Shown piece after piece: positions 34,437 to 45,568 of a DNA stretch of 64,000 nucleotides. Position 1 is the stretch's first letter, and each line of letters begins with the position of its first letter. Source of the DNA: Cryptomeria japonica. Its lineage: Eukaryota; Streptophyta; Pinopsida; Cupressales; Cupressaceae. The translations under genes and the position numbers were made by a program. The notes below the pieces were generated by a model. It saw only the letters and a list, made by a program, of their open reading frames with translations, searched no databases and was not told the DNA's origin. The stretch covers positions 375,451,018 to 375,515,017 of the forward strand of contig NC_081407.1 in assembly GCF_030272615.1 (NCBI RefSeq), given 5' to 3'.

Positions 34437-35642
34437 TGTTAGATAGTTATGATACCGGGAGAAAACCAAGAGGGGGGGATGAATTATTTTTCTCACAAGT
34501 ATAGCAATTAATGCAGATTATAAACTTTATACCAGAGCACAAAAAACCAACACAAATGAAAGATAAAGCATGAAAGCACACTACACACAACATCATTATT
34601 TTGATGTGGAAAACCTGGTAATGGGAAAAACCATGGTGGGAAACCTTACCCATAATGAGATAATACTTCTATAGTAGTATGTAAAATAATTACAATGGGG
34701 ATTGCACTTACAATTAGACCAACCGCCTAAAGCACACTTCTCATCACAAAAGGAAGCCTCACTGATTTACAAACACATTGGACTACAATCTGAAAAGATT
34801 GAACTGTGGAAGTAGCATCTCCTAATGATTGATACAGTTCTCATTAAGCATAGATGTTTGCCCCGTAACACCAAATCCTTCACAACCTTCTGCTGAATGA
34901 TATATCACTGTTCGCACATAAACCTTTCTCTGATAATGTAGACATAACCATCAACATTGAGATTACATGAATAAGTCACCTATAAATATAGATCATCAAC
35001 CTTAATGATAAGTTTAGCTAAACCCTAAACCCATAAACCCATAATTACAAAAATTACATCACATGATATCACTGGACCAATATTATAATTTATATTACAT
35101 AGTATGGACCTAATTCAAATTCTCAAACAATTACATTCATTGAAAATCACACAAAGACCAGTCTCCAACACATTTCACCAACCAGTAGAAACCCTTAGTG
35201 CAATATCACAAAATAATCAATCGGATCCAAATAAGACTACCAAATCAGCACACTAGCCAATACAAAGCCACCAAACAATTAGAACATGATCAATAACACC
35301 TTCAGCATGTTAGAAACCATTTCCATAAACCGGACCAAAATGTCTTAACCAGATCATCAAGTATCGCCAATCGATAAAGCTAACCGGTACAAAGAAATAT
35401 CAACCGGGAACATAAGTGATAGCTTCCGGAGCACCAAATCATGAATCAATGGAATATGAAAAGTATCTAACCATCCTAAATAACCATCCAAAACCGAATC
35501 CAAGGATCTAATCATACCGGATTAGAATCACAGTCAAAACCAAGACAAACACCAAGTCTAACCGGGATAGCAGGACCATTTCCAATTGGGATAATGTTGA
35601 CATCAATGACAACACTTAACCAAATCTATCATATTGCCAATA
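34437..35642 (-). mobile_element. 5' LTR of the minus-strand Copia
   Basis: Aligns end to end with 29134-30371. The outer end is ATTGCCAATA instead of ATTGCCAACA, so the TG start is mutated. Immediately outside it reads AATCTCCC, matching the polypurine side that normally lies inside the 3' LTR (see findings). The inner end abuts the primer-binding site. Confidence 0.88.
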
Positions 35643-35984
35643 ATCTCCCGATTACACAAGATGTGACCTACATTAGATATAGTTTTTGGAAACAAAATTG
35701 ATGATTGGACTAAGATATTTTCCTTTAAGGCTGCAAATAGTTTGAGGAATGTTTTGATGATAGATAATTCATCAAAATTAATGAATTTCAATGTTATTCA
35801 ATCATCATCAACCACCTCCCACTGGTTGAGCTTGTCCAGTTTAAGTTCTTTATTCAAGCTTAATAAGATATTTTTCTTCTAAATGTCCATTCACTTGGTA
35901 AAATTGTAATGCCCAAATTTTACATACTTAATGGACATTACAGAACCTATTATTCCCACTCAATCTTATGTTTTTTGCAATAAC
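35643..35984. other. Short spacer, no gene
   Basis: Between the Copia and the large direct repeat. AATGTCCATT (about 35883) and AATGGACATT (about 35930) form a 10-bp inverted repeat ~40 bases apart. A 62-codon ORF starting at 35791 carries no motif. Confidence 0.5.
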
Positions 35985-38900
35985 TTTTTTTAAATCATAA
36001 CCAAATGCATTTGTAAAACTAAAAGTTTTAGTATCAATCAGCATGCAACCATTCCAACCAAAACTAAATGTTAAAACAATAACATAATGTTTCTTTTACT
36101 TTACATCACAACATATCTCTTTCTTATCCAATTTTTCTCTCATTCCATGATGATGTAACTACAACCTCCCTCATACATGCACCTACTAGATGTGTACATG
36201 TCTAGAAGCTCAACGCAAACTCAAAGGATATTTAGGTACGTGATCATCATGATAAATTATAACCTTACTTTACCTAGATCAATCATATAGTAATAACATA
36301 CTAAATCTACATAGATGACCAAGGTATCCATAAGATTCAAGAAGGAGAGGCACATTTAATAAAAAAATCAAGAGGAAAATACCTAAGGACCAAACCTAGT
36401 GTCTCAGGGGCTCATCACAGATGGCCTTACCTACGTGAAATCATAGAGACTTCGTAGTTCATAGAACAATTTATAACCATCTCTTGTGAAGTTACAAAAG
36501 TGGGTATGCAACCCTTTCTAGGGCACAATTCCCCAGACAATTTTATCATCAACTGCCACCCACTTAGGTGAAACATGGATGAAGACTATATTTAGGATAT
36601 ACTATGCAATTCAACTCTTACTATATTCCTTCTATTCTTAAAAAATAAATAAATATTTCGCATAAATTATAACATGTTAACAAGGTCTATCGTATTGATT
36701 AAAAAATAAGAACCTATAACTTTTGAAATGATGAATGAAATCTTATAGCTACACACAATAATAAGCATAGTAATCACATGAAAAGTGATCAATTTAACTG
36801 GTAATTGAATCTTTAATACAATAATTTTAAGGAATTGAACATAAAATTATATAACTTAGCATTATACTAAAAAAAAATCCACATATACTCAATAGTATCT
36901 AGCATCACATCTATATTCACGAATCCTTCATATTTGTTCCCTTTATAACTCATTATATAGTTGAGAGAAGTCTATAAAATTCTATATACAACTAGCTTGA
37001 TATCAAGGGAACAAATTTTTTTTTAAAGATAAATCTTATCGCTAATCTCAACTAATTGTACTAGATATAGATTCTAAAATTGATGCATTTGGCAATTAAT
37101 GTCAAGTAGTAAATCTTAAATTAAACATCTCGCAAAAGTAAGTAAATCGAGTAAGTGATATTATAATTTATTGGTTACCCTGATACTTCATAGGACATCA
37201 TGAGTTACAAGTGTCCTCAATTCAATATTTTTCTATGTGTGTAAAGGTGGGAGGATAATGCATACATAAAATCTCTTAAAATTTTAAGAAGCCCCTTCAA
37301 CCTAATGGTTATAGAATTTGTATAATGATGAGATGCTCCACAATATTTGCAATCAAATAAAATAATGATATAGGCTCACTTGGTTAGAACACATTATATG
37401 ATGAGAGAATGAGAAAGGTAATTTTCTTAAATTTCAATCCACCTTGTGAGTTATGGATGAGCATACTTAAAATGTGGTCCTTGATTAAGTTTACATTGGC
37501 TCTTTTATATATACAAGTTGTTAGGCTTCCTTGTGTTTTTTTTTTTCAATATCTAATTTTTAATATTCTCACACTCAAGAGTTACCAATTATAGGTTTAT
37601 TCCACAATAATGATAATCTTCAATTCTTTCATCTTTTGTGAAGATTAAATTCCTATTGAATTTAATCAAATGTTAAGACCCACTCAAATCTTCAAGACAT
37701 ATTATCTTATATAGTAACTAATACATAGGCATTAAAAGTGCCAATTACATATATTGAAAAGGATAATATTTATAATTTTTAAAGGAAAGTTCAATTTTAT
37801 TGGCAAAAGACATTAATTCTACTAATTACATTATTATTATTTTATCACAAGAAGATTAAATTTCTAATTTTTAAGAGATATGTAAAACCTTAAGAGATTA
37901 ACATTCTAACTAAATCAATCTTTGAGATTTGAGATACCTTCATTGATAGAAACTTTAATAATATTAATTTAATAAATAACTATGATCTATATTATTGGAG
38001 GCGATGAACAATAGTGGTGATCATTTGGAGAAAATTATTTCCATGATGGCCGATTATAGAACAAGAACCATCACCAGTATATCTCTGGTCCTTGCACTAG
38101 AACCAGGAGCCAGAGCCAGGACCAGGGAACCTCCAGATTCATCATTGAGGATTTGGAGAAAATTAACAAGAGGATTTTTCAAAAAAATATTGAATTGGTG
38201 CACTCTCTCAATCGGGTACTTTGCCCTATTTTTTGGTGTTGTTGTTTTTGGTTTTTTGGCTCTTGGTTTGTGTGAGGTTTGTCCCATGTTTTGCTTAGGT
38301 TTATTTTCAGATTGGCTCCTGGCCTTGGTCTATAATACTTTGGGTTTCAGGTCCCTATTAAATATGTTTATCTTTATCAAAAACTATAATCTATATTATT
38401 AGGAAAAGGTTTATTTCATTTAAAGAGATAAAGTTTAATTCAAATGACTAAAGTAAATATAACCATGTTTGAGCACTTCCTTACTATTGAAAACTATTAG
38501 TATTTATCCAATAGATAAATGTTATTTAAATTGTACAATAATAGAAACCTTCGAATTATTCATTAACTCTGAAAATTTAGTTTAAAAATCTTCAAAAAGA
38601 TAAACTGTATAGTTTTTATTTTATTTTTTTCTTTCTTTCTTTTAAACTTTTAAAAACTAAGATATCTAATTTATAAAATCCCTATTTAATAGTTTAATTC
38701 AAAAATCACATTGACCCCAAAGCAAGTAAATCCATTGAAATGTGTGGCATTTACTCAATCTTTTTTTGTATAGATTACGCAGGAATGATTGTTAATTTAT
38801 TTTTTTGTTTTTAACAAACAAATCCAGATATACTTCCAAAGACTTTGAATGCTTCCATTTGTTTTTCAATAGCAACTCCACTAATCAGTAGAGAAGAAAA

Positions 38901-39227
38901 TTAGTTCAATATTTTTGAACTATTTTCATTTAAATGAAAATAGCCTAAGAAGGACTGTATTTTTGGTTTGTCTCAATTTAATAGAATTATGCATGAAATA
39001 TTTTCTTGTAGCATTGTTCTTAATATTTATTATTTTCTTTTTCTTCAGCATTACTATCCCTGTTTGTTTGGTTTTGCGTTTTAAATTTATCCCATTTGTT
39101 TTTCTAATACCAGAGGCTAATTTTGCACAAAATCTATTGATATTGAATAGAAGAATTTGTTTGGGCTTGGCTTCCTCACATACGGTCAATAGTAAAAGGT
39201 GGGCAGTCTAGATATGATGAACTATAG
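35985..39227 (+). repeat. Large direct repeat, copy 1 (~3.24 kb)
   Basis: Begins TTTTTTTAAATCATAACC and ends CACATACGGTCAATAG ... GAACTATA. It aligns along its length with copy 2 (39245-42558) at a steady offset near 3260 to 3330. A 115-base sample (from ~36901) differs at about 6 places. No host gene is recognisable; it contains a truncated retroposon (37997-38381). Confidence 0.95.
37997..38381 (+). mobile_element. 5'-truncated retroposon with 19-bp target duplication (in repeat copy 1)
   Basis: Flanked by AACTATGATCTATATTATT (37978-37996) and AACTATAATCTATATTATT (38382-38400), a target duplication with one mismatch. The insert ends in ACTTTGGGTTTCAGGTCCCT ... TTATCTTTATCAAAA, the same 3' tail as the minus-strand LINE part at 20420-20475. 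Its short ORF (KLTRGFFKKILNW and a hydrophobic end) resembles the C-terminal end of the ORF family at 20446-20724. So it is a short copy of that family. Confidence 0.85.
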
Positions 39228-39244
39228 TTACATAGGGACACCAA

Positions 39245-42200
39245 TTTTTTTAAATCATAACCAAATGCATTTGTAAAACTAAGAGTTTTAGTATCAATCA
39301 ACATGTAACCTTTCCAACCAAAAATAAATGTTAAAACAATAACATAATGTTTCTTTTACTTTACATCACAACGTACCTCTTTCTTATCCAATTTTTGCTC
39401 ACATTCCATCATGATGTAACTACAACCTCCCTCATACATGTGCCTGCTAGATGTGTACATGTCTAGAAGCTCAACACAAACTCAAATGATATTTAGATAC
39501 GTGATCATCATGATAATTTATAACCTTACTTTACCTAGATCAATCATAAAGTAATAACATACTAAATCTACATAGACTACCAAGGTATCCATAAGATTCA
39601 AGAAGGAGAGGCACATTTAATCAAAAAATAAAGAGGAAAAGACCTAAGAACCAAACCTAGTGTCTTGGGGGCTCATCACAGATGGCCTTGCCTACGTGGA
39701 ATCACAGAGACTTCTTAGTTCATAAAATAATTTATAACCATCTCTTGTGAAGTTACAAAAGCATGCAACCCTTTCTAGGGCTCAATTCCCTAGACAATTT
39801 TCTCTTCAGCTGCCACCCACTTAGGTGAAACGGGGATGAAGACTATATTTAGGATATACTATGCAATTCAACTCTTACTATATTCCTTATATTCTTAAAA
39901 AATAAATAAATATTCCACATAAATTATAACATGTTAACAAGGTCTATCATATTGATTAAAACATAAGAACCTATAACTTTTGAAATGATGAATGAAATCT
40001 CATAGCTACACACAATAATAAGCATAGTAATCACATGAAACGTGATCAATTTAACTGGTAATTGAATCTTTAATACAATAATTTTAAGGAATTGAACATA
40101 AAATTATATAACTTAGCATTCTACTAAAAAAAATCCACATATATTCAATAGTATCTAGCATCATGTTTATATTCATGAATCCTTCATATTTGTTCCCTTT
40201 ATAACTCATTATGTAGTTGAGAGAAGTCTATAAAATTCTATATATAACTAGCTTGATATCAAGGGAACATTTTTTTTTAAAGATAAATCTTATCGCTAAT
40301 CTCAACTAAATGTACTAGATATAGATTCTAAAATTGATGCATTTGTCAATTAATGTCATGTAGTAAATCTTAAATTAAACATCTCACAAGTGCAAGGAAA
40401 TCGAGTAAGTGATATTATAATTTATTGGTTACCCTGATACCTCACAGGACACCATGAGTTACAAGTGTCCACAATTCAATATTTTTCTCTGTGTGTAAAG
40501 GTGAGAGGATAATGCATACATATAATCTCTTAAAATTTTAAAAAGCCCCTTCAACCTAATGGTTATAGAATTGATATATTGATGAGATGCTCCACAATAT
40601 TTGCAATCAAATAAAATAATGATATAGGTTCACTTGGTTAGAACACATTATATGATGAGAGAATGAGAAAGGTTATTTTCTTAAATTTCAATCCACCTTG
40701 TGAGTTATGGATGAGCATACTTAAAATGTGGTCCTTGATTAAGTTTACATTGGCTCTTTTATATATACAAGTTGTTAGGCTTCCTTGTGTTTTTTTTTCA
40801 ATATCTAATTTTTAATATTCTCACACTCAAGAGTTACCAATTATAGGTTTATTCCACTATAATGATAATCTTCACTTCTTTCATCCTTTGTGAAGATTAA
40901 ATTCCTATTGAATTTAATCAAATGTTAAGACCCACTCCAATTTTCAAGACATATCATCTTATATAGTAACTAATACATAGGCATTAAAAGTGCCAATTAC
41001 ATATATTGAAAAGGATAATATTTATAAGTTTGAAAGGAAAGTTCAATTTTATTGGCAAAGGACATTAATTATACTAATTACATTATTACTATTTTATCAC
41101 AAGAAGATTAACTTTCTTTTTTTAGAGATATGCAAAACCTTAAGAGATTAACATTCTAACTAAATCAATCTTTGAGATTTGAGATACCTTCATTGATAGA
41201 AAATTAAATAATATTAATTTAATAAATATCTATAATCTATATTATTGGAGGCGATGAATAATTCCATGATGGCCGACTATAGAACCAGAACCATCACCAG
41301 TGACCCTCGGGACTAAAGAAGAAAAAGAATGCCTCCGAGGGTGGATAGACTGATGCTAGTGGGAAGACTAGCTCTGGTCCTTGCACTAGAACCAGCAGCC
41401 AGAGCCAGCGCCCACGGACCTCCAAATTCATCATTGAGGATTTGGAGAAAATTAACAAGAGGATTTTTTAGAAAAATATTGAATTGGTGCACTCTCTGAG
41501 TTGAGTACTTTGCCCTATTTTTTGGCGTTGTTGTTTTTGGTTTTTTGGCTCTCGGTTTGTGTGAGGTTTGTCCCATGTTTTTCTTAGGTTTAGTTTTAGG
41601 TTGGCTCCTCACCTTGATCTATAATACTTTGGGTTTTGGGTCCTTATAAAACATGTTTATCCTTATCAAAAACTATAATCTATATTATTAGAAAAAGGTT
41701 TATTTCATCTAAAGAGATAAAGTTTAATTCAAATGACTAAAGTAAATATAACCATGTTTGAACACTTCCTTGCTGTTGAAAATTATTAGTATTTATCGAA
41801 TAGATAAATGTTATTTAAATTGTACAATAATAGAAACCTTTGAATTATTCATTAACTTTGAAATTTTAGTTTTAAAATCTTCAAAAAGATAAAGTACACT
41901 AAGCAACCCATGTGTACTGTACAGTTCTTATTTTATTTTATTTTTCTTTCTTTCTTTTAAACTTTTTAAAACTAAGATATCTAATTTTTAAAATCCCTAT
42001 TTAATTGTTTAATTCAAAAATCACATTGACCCCAAAGCAAGTAAATCCATTGAAATGTGTGGCATTTACTCAATCTTTGTTTGTATAGATTACGCAGGAA
42101 TGATTGTTAATTTATTTTTATTTTTTTTAACAAACAAATCCAGATATACTTCCAAAGACTTTGAATGCTTCCATTTGTTTTTCAATAGAACTCCACTAAT

Positions 42201-42558
42201 CAGTAGAGAAGAAAATTAGTTCAATATTTTTGAACTATTTTCATTTAATGAAAATAGCTTAAGAAGGACTGTATATTTGGTTTGTCTCATTTTAATAGAA
42301 TTATGCATGAAATATTTTCTTGTAGCATTGTCCTTAATATTTATTATTTTCATTTTCTTCAGCATTGCTATCAAGCTGAGTGTATTTGAGTAATTTGTTT
42401 GGTTTTGTGTTTTAAATTTATCCCTGTTTGTTTTTCTAATACCAGAGGCTAATTTTGCACAAAATCTATTGATATTGAATAAAAGAATTTGTTTGGGCTA
42501 GGCTTCCTCACATACGGTGAATAGTAAAAGGCGAACAATCTACATATGACGAACTATA
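39245..42558 (+). repeat. Large direct repeat, copy 2 (~3.31 kb)
   Basis: Starts 17 bases after copy 1 ends, so the two are a tandem duplication. Small differences include an extra ~20-base piece near 41897-41925 (GTACACTAAGCAACCCATGT) and length changes in T runs. Like copy 1, it contains no recognisable gene apart from the retroposon at 41247-41670. Confidence 0.95.
41247..41670 (+). mobile_element. Same truncated retroposon in repeat copy 2
   Basis: Flanked by TATAATCTATATTATT (41231-41246) and AACTATAATCTATATTATT (41671-41689). Compared with copy 1 it has ~60 extra bases (about 41320-41375, GACCCTCGGGACTAAAGAAG...) and lacks ~25 bases near its start. Because it occupies the same site as in copy 1, insertion came before the 3.25-kb duplication. 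Confidence 0.85.
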
Positions 42559-43427
42559 CTTGTCTTGGCAGTGAGGAGAACACCAAATAGAATCATTACC
42601 CAATAGAATCATACCAAATAGAATAAAATAAAGTTTAAATGTGAGGCTTGTGTTGCCTATGAAGTAGCTTCAAATGCCAGTGGTGACTAGGGAAATTGTG
42701 AGTATCTTCATAGCATAGAAGAATTTTGTTAGATGTCATTGCAACAACGTCGGTAGTCATGAAGCAAAATGTGGAAGCATAGACCAGGCATATGAACCAT
42801 TTTAGATTTCATAATAGAAATGTGGTCTCATGGCATCCTTGATTGGAGGACACACACCAAAAATAGATTTTCTGAAGAGGCTTTAGAAACTTCCCAACAA
42901 AAATGAACTTGGCAGGCCTGTTCCCCCAGAATTTCCACGACATTCTCAGATTTATGATAGGCTAGTTGGATTATGCTTCTAATCGTTCTTACTAGATCAA
43001 TAAGGGACACCATGTTGCTATAATGGCATGATAGAATACTGCAAAACAATCAAAGTGTTGGCTTTCAAACATAAACAAGGGTCGCAGTAGTTGGAGAAAT
43101 AATGGTATAGTCTAGTTGAAATGTACATGTCAAGACATTTTAGCTTGGAATCTGATCACTACCTCTTACACTTGAATTGCTTGGGCTATTTCATCAACCT
43201 CTATAAGAATTTCTTCCTTTAAATCTAAAGTTAGATGTTCCTTTGCTTCTATGATAATGAACTAAAACTTGTGAATTAAAAGCAAGCTCCAAGGAAGATT
43301 TAGAAGAATTACTAATCTCATGCTCATGGGAAATAAGAGAGCCATTATGCTCATCTATAGAAAACTAAGAAGATTTTTTATTTCTTCTATAGTACAATAA
43401 TTGATTCAAGCTTTGTAAGAAGGCTCC
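42559..43427 (-). pseudogene. Possible decayed continuation of the Copia gag-pol below
   Basis: On the minus strand, just after the gag fragment, the text VIGFVNQIRSHGEIIEDSRM and LENIIRSLLTKLESI (about 43490-43390) continues gag in a shifted frame. Further on, only scattered stop-rich pieces can be read and I cannot assign them. Everything beyond gag is uncertain. Confidence 0.35.
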
Positions 43428-43850
43428 TTATAATATTTTCAAGCATTCTGCTATCTTCAATAATCTCACCATGAGACCTAATTTGATTAACAAATCCAAT
43501 AACTTGAGTAAAAATGAATCTATGGACTGAAATTGCATCATACATATGGTTTCAAAATCTCTTCTTAAAATGTGTAATTTTATAGTTTTCACTTTATCCA
43601 TACCTTGGTATGCAGTTTGAGGGATGTTCCCCGCTTGCTTTGATTTTCTTTGTTTCGCAACTCTTGGAAAGATGCTTTCACATACTACATGAAGAATGTA
43701 GAAAAAATCCTTTGAATCCCATTTTCTATTATCCTTTATCAAATCCTTATGTGCTTGAGGTAGTGCTTCATATGTTGTTGTATATTTAGGTTCAACAAAT
43801 TCATTCTCTACAAGCTTCCATATATCTTCAGAACAAAATAAAGCCCTCAT
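43428..43850 (-). pseudogene. Copia gag (UBN2-type) fragment
   Basis: MRALFCSEDIWKLVENEFVE matches the conserved gag start M(K/R)ALFGSQDLWDIVExGxxEP. It is followed by LPQAHKDLIKDNRKWDSKDF, YQGMDKVKTIKLHILRRDFE and MQFQSIDSF, as in UBN2-type gag (xYxGxxxVKxxxLQxLRxEFExLxM). It differs from the gag of the 29-35 kb element, so it comes from another Copia family. No LTR for it was identified. Confidence 0.75.
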
Positions 43851-44757
43851 TGAAATTGACTAATATCAATAGTTTTTTCCATTAAACTAAAGAATCTAAG
43901 GATTTGTAAGACTTGTGCTAGATTATGTCATTAACTTGGCTCTCATACTAGATGAAGGTAAAACATAAAGGAGATAGCAAATACCAACAATTAACTGATA
44001 AACAAACTCATTTGATCAATGTAGAGCTTCAACTCTTTTGTATGACGCAATAAAAAAAATAACACTCAAAAGTGTTACATAGAAGACTCAAATTTTATAA
44101 TAGATTTAACAAAAACTTTTCAATTTCTTAGTAGAAAAATGAAGCCGCCACCTACAAAACATAGAATCTTACACTCTTACAGAAAAACCATACTTAAAAA
44201 AGATCACCCATTTCCTTTACAAAGAAGATAGAGTATGTTTCAACAAAATCTCATATTGAAAATAAACAACTGTTGTTGCTCAACCTTAGAGAGCAATAAA
44301 TTGTTGTTTGCTTCTACTATCTATTTTTTCCATTGCCTAAACACATATATATAATTTGGTGCATAAATGAAAGTCACTATTCCAATGCATTATTGGTCAT
44401 GGGTTGCACATGAGCTTCTCTTAATAACAAGTATGATTCATGAATAAATGACTGCAACATATTAATAACTAGATACAATTAACTTTGAAAAAGGAAAAAG
44501 TTGAAATTGGTATGGGAGTACTGATTACTGCAGCTCCATCAGTGATTCGGTGTTGAAAAAAAAAAATATGTTTCCCTTATTTTAAAAAAGTATGTTTGTG
44601 TCTAAAACACAAGTATAGAATGCAACTATTGTTAATATCTTTCATTTATGTTCAAAAGAATAGTTGTTCTTTCTGCTTGCCATAAGTACGAACACTAACA
44701 CATTTGGGTGCATTTTTCGACGAACATTTCTGATGAACTATGGGATTTCTTTCATTT
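43851..44757. other. No supported gene
   Basis: AT-rich, stop-rich spacer between the gag fragment and the short repeats. Nothing recognisable on either strand. Confidence 0.5.
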
Positions 44758-44982
44758 TGTCGGATCTTAGGAGGCAATTTGTGTCAAATTTGTTTTTGTT
44801 TTAAATCTTGCTCGGCGTTCGTTGCAATTTCGATAAAACCAACTGTCGTCGGAATCTTGCTCGATATTTGTCAGATCTTAGGAGGCAATTTCTATCAAAT
44901 TTGTTTTTTTTTGAAAATCTTGTCTGACGTTCGTCGAAATTCTGATGAAGCCAACTATCATCGGAATCTTGCCCGATGTTCA
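44758..44982 (+). repeat. Two tandem ~111-bp repeats
   Basis: GTCGGATCTTAGGAGGCAAT (44759) and GTCAGATCTTAGGAGGCAAT (44870) start two units that also share TCAAATTTGTTTTT, ACGTTCGT-like and CCAACT(G/A)TC(G/A)TCGGAATC. The units are richer in CG than their surroundings. Confidence 0.85.
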
Positions 44983-45176
44983 TTGGAATTCCCATGAAAA
45001 ATAGAAAAGTAAAAAAGGGCGTGTGCACAAAGATGATGGTCAGAGAAGTGGACACCACCCATAAAAACATGGAAAAACAAGCAGCGTGTACATGGTTTTA
45101 AAATTTTAAATTCCTGTGTACGTGCTTAGGTTTGTTCTTCTTGAGCCTAGAGAAGATAGCGCATATGCGCTGCTTT

Positions 45177-45292
45177 TAGAAAAATGAGTGCGTACGTGCT
45201 ATTATTAGGAAAATGAGTGCGTATGTGCTATTATTAGGAAAATGATTGCGTACACGCTTCTCATAGGAAAATGAACGCGTACGCACTAATAA
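45177..45292 (+). repeat. 29-bp minisatellite, four copies
   Basis: The unit (A)GGAAAATGAGTGCGTACG plus TGCTATTATT is repeated four times with growing divergence; the last contains GCGTACGCACTAATAAT. The core (T)GCGTACGTGC is partly palindromic. A further related CGCATATGCGC-type site lies just upstream (~45160) and ACGCATATGTGG downstream (~45304). Confidence 0.85.
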
Positions 45293-45568
45293 TCCAAATA
45301 AAAACGCATATGTGGTGCCTGGTAAAAAAGTTTTAAAAAAAAACTGGGTCTCATTTACCCATGAATAGCGCTTTTTTAACTTCATTTTTTCCCCACTTCC
45401 TCTCCTAAACCGCGAATGGGGTGCTAGATTTGTCCTCCAAGCTATGGATCAAGATTAGTTTTTTTTGTTTATTTTTGTCTTTCTTTCTGGTTTATGCAAT
45501 TTTTTTTACATTTTAAATTTAATTTCATTAATTTTGATTAGGCTTTTTCATTTTTTGTTTCAAAAACT

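Larger units (their letters stand above)
29134..35642 (-). mobile_element. Full-length but inactive Copia retrotransposon
   Basis: Minus-strand element of about 6.5 kb: 5' LTR 35642-34437, primer-binding site, gag with zinc knuckle, protease, integrase, reverse transcriptase, RNase H, three polypurine boxes, 3' LTR 30371-29134. The order PR-IN-RT-RH is that of Copia. In a hand-aligned ~290-base sample the LTRs differ at about 27 positions, so the insertion is old. Catalytic positions are lost in protease, integrase and RT. No clear target duplication: the left flank reads CTATTAAT and the right ATCTCCC. Confidence 0.93.

Noticed and set aside
44740-45385. ORFs on both strands (85, 89 and 69 codons)
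   Set aside because: They follow the short tandem repeats and show no domain or splice structure.
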